Part shown: one piece after another, positions 9,166-22,469 of the stretch
How positions within the stretch are numbered: position 1 is the stretch's first letter
Layout: each line of letters starts with the position of its first letter
Origin: Limanda limanda
Taxonomy: Eukaryota > Chordata > Actinopteri > Pleuronectiformes > Pleuronectidae
Direction: 5' to 3'
NCBI RefSeq assembly: GCF_963576545.1
Contig: NC_083639.1
Location: forward strand, 26,800,118 to 26,864,117
Length of the DNA stretch: 64,000 nucleotides
Program-made: the position numbers and the translations under genes
The notes under the pieces: generated by a model
Told to the model about the DNA's origin: nothing
Database searches by the model: none
Seen by the model: the letters and a program-made list of their open reading frames with translations, nothing else

Positions 9166-10951
9166 TCAGTCCAGCTGCAGCTCTCGGCTGTTTCCTGTCA
9201 GCGCCAGAAGATACGGAGACACCTGAAGACAGAATGTGTGAAACGCGTCAACCTGACAGAAATGTTTCCTCTCACACGCAGAGGTTCACCCTTCACCTCT
9301 GAAACCCAGCTGTGATAAAACAATCTGAACTTAACACTCCCAATTTTAATTTAAATGTCTCATGGTGTACGTATTTGCAGCTGATTTCTGTTAAAAAAAT
9401 GTAATAGGGTTGCAAAATTCCGGGAATATTCAAAGTTGGAAACTTTCCATGGGAATTAACGGGAATTAACGGGAATATACAGGAATTAACGGGAATTAAC
9501 GGGAATAAACTGGAAATGTTGTGGGTAATTTATACTAACTGTATTTACCTTGTCATATACAGACATAAATATAAACATTTTGTTGTTTCATAGGCTGATT
9601 TGAGCCCTGAGGAAACTTTGGGCACTTGACTATATGCTTCTGCATCGTTGTGTCATTCTTAACATAGGTCTTTGCACAGTATTTGCAAATGTACACAGCC
9701 TTTCCTTCTACATTGGATGAGGTGAAATGTCTCCACACATGAGAGAGTGCACGTGGCATTGTTCTGTAGAATAAGATGAGAAAAAAGTTTGTAAAAATGC
9801 GCTAATGCAATGCCAGAGATATGAATAGTTAGCCAAACAATTGGAATTGTCTGTAAAAATATGTTTTTATTGCTCAGCGTTTAATTTGCATAGTTTTTTT
9901 TTTTTCCCAAAATTCCCCATATTCCCAAGCCTAATATTGGCGTGGAAAGTTTCCGCCCCTTCGCAACCCTAGCATTTAATGATGGATTTTATTGAATTAA
10001 CTCTGTCAGAAGGAAAGAAATACTGCCTGGTAATAGTGTGCATGTTCAGCAAATGGGTTGAAGTGTTCCCTACTTCTAAGCAGGATGCAGGAACAGTGGC
10101 AAAGATTCTCCTGAGATTGCATCTGCAACAAGAAGGAATCTGTTTGTATAAGCAGCTTTTGGAGTAATTGATGAAGTCTGACCTGCAGCACTCTGAAGGC
10201 ACAGGCCTGGTTCTGGTAGGAGCCCAGCAGAGTCAGGGAGCTCCACAGCTTCACCAAACCCCTGAGAAAACACACAGAACTAATTCAGTCCATCACATGT
10301 AGCAGGTGGTTTGAATCAGAAAGTGACTCGAGAGTGGAAACTTGTTCTGGTCCTGCGGCTGCGGACTGAAGCTCACCTGCTGTAAACACGCAGCAGAGCC
10401 GAGCGTTTGTCTTCATCGTACTTCAACACGTCAAAAGGTAAAGCTGCTCCCACCTAAACAACACAAACAACACATAAACAACACAAACATTCATGAAAAC
10501 TAAACTGCCTCCACATCTCAGGGGGTCTGTGGCTCTGTGTGCTGAGGTACAGTCGACTGTGTCAAAATGAGCACATCACATTTGTTCAGCTGTGGTGGGA
10601 ATCGAACCGTCGGGCCGTACATTATAATGACCTCACCTCTCCGTACAGGCTCTTCAGGCCTGAGACGATAAACAGCTTAAATTCAACTCCACTCAGTTTG
10701 GTCGACTCATCTTCCAGGACACTAAACACACAGAGATATGATTTGTGAGAGATGGGCAGGAATCATGTATAAAATGCACTTTTAGAATATTTAAATATTT
10801 TGGAGCAGACACTAAGTTACTAGATTTATTTATCACACTAAATGGTTACAGTGACTTACAGGCAGACATTCACGTAGTGGTGTGGCGCGGCGTTCTTTAA
10901 CACCACCCGTTGGTAAACACCAGATTCGTCCTTCTTGACGACGACGCTCAT
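9166..10951 (-). CDS. rpp14: RPP14, ribonuclease P/MRP protein subunit p14 (5 coding exons)
   Basis: Coding exons on the minus strand: 10951-10860, 10721-10637, 10453-10377, 10261-10183 and 9222-9166. All junctions are GT-AG and phases agree, giving 129 residues. The protein starts MSVVVKKDESGVYQRVV, contains VGAALPFDVLKYDED (exon 3) and GLVKLWSSLTLLGSY (exon 4), and ends VSPYLLALTGNSRELQLD, closely matching the C-terminus of mammalian RPP14. It is a protein subunit of nuclear RNase P/MRP, which matures the 5' ends of tRNA. The last exon also carries HTD2. Intron 4 (9223-10182) has been invaded by a hAT element and a retroviral-type integrase fragment. No coding damage was seen. Confidence 0.95.
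9405..9971 (-). mobile_element. hAT-type non-autonomous element with BED-finger ORF, copy 1
   Basis: Bounded by TAGGGTTGCAAAATTCCGGG at the left and inverted CGCAACCCTA at the right. Flanks are only weakly similar (degenerate 8-bp duplication). Left arm: short tandem GGGAATTAAC units. Minus-strand ORF 9553-9759 begins [13 protein letters not shown] and has a BED-type zinc finger (Trp-Phe, CKYC, then H-x4-C). Two relatives are at 50383-51237 and 62545-63355. It lies within RPP14 intron 4. Confidence 0.8.
9972..10167 (+). pseudogene. fragment of retroviral/gypsy-type integrase core
   Basis: A plus-strand frame of about 60 codons with the integrase core signature MDFIEL...KKYCLVIV.MFSKWVEVFPT.KQDAGTVAKILL, the stretch following the first catalytic Asp strand of RNase H-like integrases. 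It stops soon after at about 10167, and nothing else of pol is present, so it is a small relic in RPP14 intron 4, antisense to the gene. Could come from an LTR retrotransposon or an endogenous retrovirus; the sequence is too short to tell. Confidence 0.6.
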
Positions 10952-11030
10952 GATATCACAGCATCGGTGACTCCGGCTCCTCGAGTGATGATCGGCCGGC
11001 CAATCAGCTGACGTGTCAAACTGGAACAGA
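10952..11030 (-). promoter_or_regulatory. candidate proximal promoter of RPP14-HTD2 (CCAAT and CRE-like)
   Basis: A CCAAT motif (plus-strand CCAAT at 11000-11004, so inverted relative to the minus-strand gene) and a CRE-like TGACGT (11009-11014) sit about 50-60 bp upstream of the RPP14 ATG in a CpG-containing patch. No TATA box. An alternative upstream first exon near 13.7 kb is also possible (NRF1 site). Confidence 0.4.
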
Positions 11031-11660
11031 TTTAGATTTTAGATTTAGATTTCTTTATTTTATCCACACAACGGGGAAATTTGTTACAGCAAATAAGAGA
11101 AAACAGAATTTAAGTAACAGTGCCGAAGCACAATAAAAAAGATCACAATATGTACACTACTAAACTACACATAATGAGAGTACAGAAACAAACAACCTGC
11201 AAAACAGACACTGTGCAAAAGCAGGTACTGGGGAGAAAGTGGAGTGATGTAAGTGTTATTGTAATGAAAACAAAAATATTATAAGTAATATTGCAACAGT
11301 AGTGACCATGATACAGAAAATAATTAAAAAGTAAGTGACCATAATATAAATAATACTACAAGATAGCATAATGGAAATATAAATATTGCAATGTAACCAT
11401 TAGAAGTGACCATGATATAAATATAGATGTAAAGTGTTGAATATTATTGTGCATGGTAGTGATCTGAGTAAAAAATAAAAAATAAATAAGAAAAATACAA
11501 ATACAGCTATGGTGAGAGGTTGAGTGGAGATAGAGATAATAGACAGGGACTACAACATTATCAGGTGGTGCTGGTGTTGTAGAGCCTGACTGCAGCCGGG
11601 ATGAAGGACCTGCGGAACCTCTCCTTACACCGTGGGTGTAACAGTCTGCTGCTACTTACT
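11030..11660 (-). mobile_element. LINE 3' end (Rex/L2-like), 5'-truncated
   Basis: On the minus strand the beginning (11660 to 11570) encodes a short C-terminal remnant with RFRRSFIPAAVRLYN, the typical end of fish L2/Rex-type ORF2. An AT-rich 3'UTR follows, and the tail CCGTTGTGTGGATAAAATAAAG is followed by repeated AAATCTA units at 11031-11050. It is a dead fragment upstream of RPP14. Confidence 0.65.
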
Positions 11661-12640
11661 GATTAAAAGAGATGTTTCTCAAGTTCGATGTGATTTTTGA
11701 ATATAATAAGTCAAACTTCAGGGTTCATACACATTTTGACCAATGGATTTCACAACTTTCAACCAAATTTCCATGTCCAAACATTGTGTGATATCTCTGT
11801 GTATACATGAGAACCTGACAAAATGTAGTATTTAAACTAGCAATGAGACTTCTAAGGCTTACAGTACACCTTACGCATACGCTGTCATACTAACTCAGTT
11901 AGTTTGAGAGCGTATGGCTGCTTATATTTTGAGTGTATTTCTTTAAAAGCATATGAATTATTTAAAACTCAGCGTAAATGAACGACATGAAATCATTAAT
12001 ATAACAAATTTCCATGACTTTTCCAAAACTTTTGGGATTTTATTTTTTCCCAGGACTTTTGCAGGCCTGGAAATGCACATTTTACAATTCCATGACTAAT
12101 CCAGGTTTTTCATGACCGTAGGAACCCTGAAACTTGAACGTGTGTTTGTTGTTTTCTGAGGTAGATTGTGACTAAACTACTTCAAAACAACCGGATGTAT
12201 TTTTGCAGAAGCCTAATAAGCTTGTTTTTGGTATGGATGTGTCTGATTGGTTAACACACCGACGAACCAGAGGTCGGCCCCTCTATCTCCAAATGTTAAT
12301 GCCTTTTATTTGATGCACTTGAAAACTCAATATAGAACTTGTGCAAATGTTTGGGAACTTTCTACTTCTTGAAACACTCAGTGCTTCATCTCTGTCCATA
12401 AGACTTAAGCGACTCATTCTCACAGACTAATCTCCAGTGCTCTTCATTAGTTTGCACCAGGGGCTGTAGTCACTTCATTCACATATACACATGTATGTAC
12501 ACACAATGCAATAGATCAGCTCCGAATCAACATAAACAACTAGAAGAAGAACAAAGCTCATATCTGCCTTGTGGACAAGTCACTGTGTCACATAGTTGTA
12601 CCCACCTGAAGCTAAACTAGCTGACAAGAGGTCAAACCGG
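11661..12640. other. spacer without recognised gene
   Basis: AT-rich intergenic or 5'-intronic DNA of RPP14. It includes a TTTCCATGACTTTTCC...GGACTTTTGCAGGCCTGGAAATG segment that resembles a degraded transposon, but no boundaries are clear. Confidence 0.35.
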
Positions 12641-13665
12641 AGCTAAGTGACGTAGCTAACGAAGCTAGCTCGTAGCTGTTGGGATGTCCTCTAAACACAG
12701 CTAGCAAGCTAACAGCTAATGGTGTTTAACATGAAGCTGCAGGATGTTTACTCACAGTCCAAGCTAACAGGCTAACAGCTAACAAGCATGTTGATATGAT
12801 GTCTAACATGAAGCTGCAGGATGTTTCCTCACAGTCCAAGCTAACAAGCTAACAGCTAACAAGCCTGTTGTTGTGGTGTTTAACATGAAGCTGCAGGATG
12901 TTTACTCACAGTCCAAGCTAACAAGCTAACAGCTAACAAGCATGTTGATATGATGTTAAACATGAAGCTGCAGGATGTTTACTAACAGTTCAAGCTAGCA
13001 AGCTAACAAGCTAAGAGCTAACAAGCCTGTTGATATGATGTTTAACATGAAGCTGCAGGAAGTTTCCTCACAGTTCAAGCTAACAAGCTAACAAGCTAAC
13101 AGCTAACAAGGCTGGGGTTGTTATGATGTTTAACATGAAGCTGCAGGATGTTTACTCACTAGCTTCACTGACAGTTCAAGCTAACAAGCTCACAGCTAAC
13201 AAGCTAACAGCTAACAAGCTAACAGCTAACAAGCTAACAGCTAACAAGCCTGGGGTTGTTATGGTGTTTAACGTGAAGCTGCAGGAAGTTTACTCACAGT
13301 CCAAGCTAGCAGGCTAACAAGCTAACAGCTAACAAGCCTGTTGATATGATGTTTAACATGAAGCTGCAGGATGTTTATTCACTAGCTTCACTAACAGTCC
13401 AAGCTAACAAGCTATCAAGCTAATAGCTAATGGTGTTTAACATGAAGCTGCAGGAAGTTTACTCACAGTCCAAGCTAGCAAGCTAACAAGCTAACAGCTA
13501 ACAAGCCTGTTGATATGATGTTTAACATGAAGCTGCAGGATGTTTACTCACTAGCTTCACTGACAGTCCAAGCTAACAAGCTAACAAGCCTGGGGTTGTT
13601 ATGATGTTTAACATGCAGCTACAGGATGTTTACTCACCAGCTTCACTAACAGTCAAAGCTAAAAA
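12640..13665. repeat. GCTAAC minisatellite, about 11 copies of an 80-90-bp unit
   Basis: Each unit reads roughly AACATGAAGCTGCAGGATG, TTTACTCACAGTCCAAGC, then a variable number of TAACAAGC/TAACAGC subunits, then a spacer such as CTGTTGATATGATGTTT. The TGAAGCTGCAGGA core starts at about 12732, 12811, 12885, 12965, 13049, 13136, 13276, 13357, 13445, 13529 and 13615. On the minus strand most units contain GTGAGTAAAC, a good 5' splice-site sequence. The short ORF across it is a by-product of the repeat. Confidence 0.9.
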
Positions 13666-13760
13666 CGTGTTTTGAAAACACGTTTTCCACACAAGCTCCA
13701 GGGCAGAGGTCACCAGAGCGCATGCGTGCTCCTTATGGTGCGTTCGCGTCTTCACGTTTA
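13640..13760 (-). promoter_or_regulatory. candidate distal promoter/first exon with NRF1 site
   Basis: CpG-containing patch with GCGCATGCGT (13718-13727), a near-perfect NRF1 motif typical of housekeeping promoters. Downstream on the minus strand comes AGTGAAGCTG followed by GTGAGTAAAC (13640s), a candidate splice donor. It could be a noncoding first exon of RPP14-HTD2. This is inference from motifs only. Confidence 0.35.
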
Positions 13761-13786
13761 ATTCCACACTGATATTGTGTGAAGTT

Positions 13787-13840
13787 AAAGGGATGGTTCA
13801 CCCCCAAAAATGTAAATTCACTCATTATCTACTCACCACT
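13787..13840. mobile_element. MITE end fragment (GGGATGGTTCACCC)
   Basis: Left end of the same short element family as 7103-7323, immediately next to the truncated class I promoter. It may mark the breakpoint of that truncation. Confidence 0.5.
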
Positions 13841-13854
13841 ATACTGGAGGAGTG

Positions 13855-14075
13855 GGTGAGTTCACAAAAGGCTTCTGGAGTTTCAGGGGTCTTTACATAG
13901 AGAGATGAACTGTGGAGAAGAGACGAAACCAGGGGAGACGAGGACAAACTGTGAGCCGAGGACATCCTCTGAGCCAATGGGGATTTAGGATCAGCCTCTA
14001 CGTCACTTAAAACTGCGTGAAACTCATCCACTGAGGTTGTAAAAGTAAAGTGAAAGTAAACACAGCACATTACAT
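13855..14075 (-). pseudogene. stranded MHC class I promoter without a gene
   Basis: Homologous to the 5' flanks of the two intact class I genes (20040-20190 and 30470-30620). It contains the SXY-like module: X2/CRE TGACGTA (complement of 13999-14005) and an inverted CCAAT (13974-13978), plus an ISRE-like GTAAAGTGAAAGTAAAC (14045-14061). Homology stops at about 13855, near the expected transcription start, and no leader exon follows. It points leftwards, at RPP14-HTD2. Confidence 0.8.
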
Positions 14076-14099
14076 CTAGTTGAGTTCGAGCAGCCTAAA

Positions 14100-15500
14100 A
14101 ATGAATTCATAATAAAACCACCACAGTAATTTTTCTTGTCATGTGTAAAATGTCTTTGTCATTTTCCTGTTGAGAGTCACAGGTTTGACCAAATAGCTTT
14201 TTCCTTGCTGCTCTTACAGGTCAAATCCACATTAGTTTATTCTCTGGGACGATAAGGAACATTTGAACTTTCACAGATGGGTTGAATTTTTCTACACGTT
14301 GAATCACAAAGAGGCAGAAATCCCAGAGAACATCAGAGACTTTATTGAAAACACAAGAACAAAAGGAATGAAACAGCAAAGCATCTTAATTTAACATGTA
14401 TTAAATAAAATATAAATATAAATATAAAAACCAGATACAAGAAAAATGTAGCCTCAAACGTTCAATTTCTACACAGTACAAATGAAAACTTGAATTTGTG
14501 TTACTGCGATTTCTAAATATAATCAACAGAGAATGTTTAATGGATTTGTAAACATATTTGCCTCAACTAACTTCACTCAGTTAAATTTGTAAAGTTGCTG
14601 AAGTTAAGTTGGCAAAACACAAAATGGAACGATTGTGATATGACACGTCTCATGTCTCATCAGGGGAAACGTGACCTAACGTCATGAAGGTGAGTGTTTA
14701 GGTTCAATACAGGAAGGAAATTCTGGTTCTGCAGCTGCATGTTTTGGCGGCTGTGGCTCAGGAGGTAGACCGGATCGTCCACTAACCAGAGGAGCACAGG
14801 TTCGATCCCCAGCTGCTCCAGTCCGCATGCCCAAGTGTCCATAAGGAAGAATCAGAACGCTTAAACTACCCCTGACAGCTTCGTGGACAATGTGTGTGAT
14901 TAACGTGTGACAGAACAAACACTGAGTGAGTGAATGTGACTGAGTGAGTTCGGTAAAGTGTGTGAGTCGTCAACAGGACAATATCAATGTATTAAAATGT
15001 TCATATGGAGAACATCACTGCTCAGGGTGATCAATTTCACGTCTGCATGTGGAATAAACTGCTTGAATCCTCTGGAGCCTGACGAGCAGGGACACTAGAA
15101 CTCACAGCTTTGAGAAAATGTGAAGTTTTAAAAACTCACGCAAGATAAGTTCGGTAATTTTGCGAGGTTCGAAACCTTTTAATTTTTGCAGTGTAAATGT
15201 TAACAAGGCTTAAACAGAAAAGTCCCTTGTCCCTAAAAACTAACATAATAAATATTAAGAGAACATTTCATATGAGATACTTAAAACATCCCACAACCCT
15301 TTTATAATCTCCACTAAAATGAACTTTAAAGGTGAAGAACACAGCAACGCATGAATATAACCAAACATAAAAACAAGCAACTCTGGATTAATTAAGTTCT
15401 TGTTCAGGCCAAATTAGAAATAAAATAAAATCTGAATATATACACATCTGGAAAACTAATTTTGCTACAAGAGTTCTGCTTCTCGTCCATAAACCTGAAG
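14100..15500 (-). other. 3'UTR and downstream flank of MHC class I gene 1
   Basis: The terminal 3'UTR exon begins at about 15497 (acceptor CTTCAG before GTTTATGGACGAG) and runs to the AATAAA at the complement of about 14340-14346. It contains a tRNA-derived SINE (14746-14940). The same segment recurs behind gene 2 (20760-22090) and at 30745-32345, so it marks the repeated cassette. Confidence 0.75.
14746..14940 (+). mobile_element. tRNA-derived SINE in class I 3'UTR, copy 1
   Basis: A box GTGGCTCAGGAGG and B box GGTTCGATCCCC, followed by the fish SINE body (CATGCCCAAGTGTCC) and a GTGAGTGAATGTGA tail. The identical insertion is present at 21358 and 31258, so it predates duplication of the class I cassette. 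Not a functional tRNA gene. Confidence 0.8.
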
Positions 15501-15872
15501 AGAGAAAAAATAAATAAAAATGAAATGTTCAGTTCCACAAAGCCACGTATTTTATGTATTTACAGTATTGAGACCTAATATTTCCAAGATTTTCTCAGTG
15601 AAATTAAAGTTTACTCAGAAAAAATACACTAATCTTAAATTGATAAGTACTAAATATTGGGTTTATTAACATTTGAATTGTTGCTGATATTTGAGTTTTA
15701 ATTCAACATTTAATCTGTCCTTTTAACGTGAAGGTTTCTGATCTGTTTCTTGCTCTCAGCAGATGTTTTTATTTTTAATTAAAACAGAGGTTTTACACCT
15801 GATCACACATATGTTACTTTGCTCTTAGTTTGAGGCAGTTTTTTATTTAACAGATGAAGCAACTCACTGTGT

Positions 15873-19983
<4,111 letters not shown>

Positions 19984-20200
19984 GGTGAGCTGTGATGTTT
20001 CCTCTTTACTGGACTGAAGGTAGATGAGCTCCCGTCTTTACACAGAGAGACGGACTGTGTAGAAAAGAGATGAAACCAGGCGAGACGAGGACAAACTGTG
20101 AGGCGGAGACATCCTCTGAGCCAATGGGAATTTAGAATCAGCCTTTCTGTCACTTAAAACTTGGAAAGGAAAAATGAAAGTAAAGATCTGCTTGTGACGA
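19984..20200 (-). promoter_or_regulatory. MHC class I gene 1 promoter (SXY-like module and ISRE)
   Basis: Upstream of the leader ATG on the minus strand: inverted CCAAT (20121-20125), an X2-like TGACAGA (complement of about 20148-20154) and an interferon-type element GGAAAAATGAAAGTAAAG (20167-20184). The spacing is the same as in gene 2 and the stranded copy at 13855-14075. These are the elements bound by RFX/CREB/NF-Y and IRF in vertebrate class I genes. Confidence 0.65.
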
Positions 20201-20279
20201 CATGTTTGTGTAGAATGAAGACCCGAGGTTCACACCCACAGGATCCTTCAGGGTCATGACTTGTGGTTATCAGCTGTAT

Positions 20280-20728
20280 TGTCACAACTTCAGCCTGCTC
20301 TTAACATTTTTATTTTTCTTATCTTATTTTTTGCATATACTTATACTAATGTCATTTCAGAATTCAGCCACTCCCCACTCCTCTGCCATCCCTCGTTCCA
20401 CAGATACCATTACCTGCCCCACCCACAGACGCACCTGCTTTTCATCAAGTCATTAGTTCTCCCAGTATTTCTACCAGCTCATTTCCTCTGTTCTCTGCCA
20501 GATCGTCTAGTGAGTTCTCTCCTTGCCTGCCAGGGTTATCTCCTGACTAAGTATTCTGCCTGACCCCTGCTCTGACCTCCTGGACCCTGGATTCCCTTTT
20601 GCCTGCTCCCTGTCTGCTTTGTTTTTTTGACCTGACTGTCTGCCTGGCTTCTGACCCCCTGATCTGCTATTAAACAAGAACTTTGATATTCCGGGTTCAC
20701 ACTTGCCATTTTCGCCCGTCCCCTGACA
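20280..20728. mobile_element. solo LTR (449 bp), 5-bp TGTAT target duplication
   Basis: Starts TGTCAC and ends CTGACA (TGTCA/TGACA inverted ends), flanked on both sides by TGTAT (20275-20279 and 20729-20733). The orthologous place upstream of gene 2 (about 30705) lacks the insertion. An ATTAAA polyadenylation-like motif lies near the end on the plus strand. No internal retroelement sequence remains. It sits about 90 bp beyond the ISRE of gene 1. Confidence 0.88.
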
Positions 20729-20759
20729 TGTATGAACAATCAGCAAAACTGCTTTGGTG

Positions 20760-22090
20760 CAGATTTGAAATTTTTCTTGTCATGTGTAAAATGTCTTTGT
20801 CATTTTGCTGTTGAGAGTCACAGGTTTGACCAAATAGCTTTTTCCTTGCTGCTCTTACAGGTCAAATCCACATAAGTTTATTCTCTGGGACGATAATGAA
20901 CATTTGAACTTTCACAGATGTGTTAAATTTTTCTACACGTTGAATCACAAAGAGGCAGAAATCCCAGAGAACATCAGAGACTTTATTAAAAACACAAGAA
21001 CAAAAGGAATGAAACAGCAAAGCATCTTTATTTAACATGTATTAAATAAAATATAAATATAAAAACCAGATACAAGAAAAATGTAGCCTCAAACGTTCAA
21101 TTTCTACACAGTACAAATGAAAACTTGAAATTGTATCAACAGAGAATGTTTAATGGATTTGTAAACATATTTGCCTCAACTAACTTCACTCAGTTAAATT
21201 TGTAAAGTTGCTGAAGTTAAGTTGGCAAAACACAAAATGGAACGTTTGTGATATGACACGTCTCATGTCTCATCAGGGGAAACGTGTCCTAACGTCATGA
21301 AGGTGAGTGTTTAGGTTCAATACTGGAAGGAAATTCTGGTTCTGCAGCTGCATGTTTTGGTGGCTGTGGCTCAGGAGGTAGACCGGATCGTCCACTAACC
21401 AGAGGAGCACAGGTTCGATCCCCAGCGGCTCCAGTCCACATGCCCAAGTGTCCATAAGGAAGAATCAGACAGATTAAACTACCCCTGACAGCTTCGTGGA
21501 CAATGTGTGTGATTGACGTGTGACAGAACAAACACTGAGTGAGTGAATGTGACTGAGTGACTGAGTGAGTACGTGAGTAAGTGTGTGAGTCGTCAACAGG
21601 ACGATATCAATGTATTCAAATGTTCATATGGAGAACATCACTGCTCAGGGTGATCAATTTCACGTCTGCATGTGGAATAAACTGCTTGAATCCTTTGTAG
21701 TGTAAATGTTAACAAGGCTAAAACAGAAAAGTCCCTTCTCCCTAAAAACTAACAGGAAATATTAACAGAACATTTCATATGAGATACTTAAAACATCTCA
21801 CAACCCTTTTATAATCTCCACTAAATTGAACTTTAAAGGTTAAGAACACAGCTACGGATGAATATAACCAAACAAAAAAAACAAGCGACTCTAAATTAAT
21901 TCTATTCGTGTTCAGGCCAAATTAGAAATAAAATAAAATCTGAATATTTACACATCTGGAAAACTAATTTTGTACATACAATCAATGTCTGACTCTGAAT
22001 ATCAGTTTATGATTTGAGTGATGAATAATCAATGAATTCCCAGCGTAAGGGCAAGACTGTGGTGACACTGCTTCTTGTCCTTAAACCTGA
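20760..22090 (-). other. 3'UTR and downstream flank of MHC class I gene 2
   Basis: Second copy of the 3' cassette (compare 14141-15500). The AATAAA is at the complement of about 20983-20990. The terminal UTR exon starts at about 22088. It contains SINE copy 2 at 21358-21545. Confidence 0.75.
21358..21545 (+). mobile_element. tRNA-derived SINE in class I 3'UTR, copy 2
   Basis: Same insertion site and same A/B boxes as at 14746, with few substitutions. It is a duplicate, not an independent insertion. Confidence 0.8.
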
Positions 22091-22469
22091 AGAGAAAAAA
22101 TAAATAAAAATGAAATGTTCAGTTCCACAAAGCCACATATTTTATGTATTTACAGTGTTGAGACCTAATATTTCCAAGATTCTCTCAGTGAAATTAAAGT
22201 TTGCTCAGAAAAAATACACTGATCTTAAATTGATAAGCACTAAATGTTGGGTTCATTAACATTTGAATTGTTGTGTCACTGCTGATATTTGAGTTTTAAT
22301 TCAACATTTAATCTGTCATATCAACGTGAAGGTTTCTGATCTGTTTCTTGCTCTCAGCAGATGTTTTTATTTCTAATTAAAACAGAGGTTTTTACACCTG
22401 ATCACACATCTGTTACTTTGCACTTAGTTTGAGGAAGTTTTGTTGAACAGATGAAGCAACTCACTGTGT

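Noticed and set aside
12640..13665. CRISPR-like array of regular repeats
   Set aside because: Eukaryotic context, irregular unit length, no unique spacers; it is a minisatellite.
14746..14820. tRNA gene (also 21358 and 31258)
   Set aside because: SINE heads within class I 3'UTRs; no intact cloverleaf.
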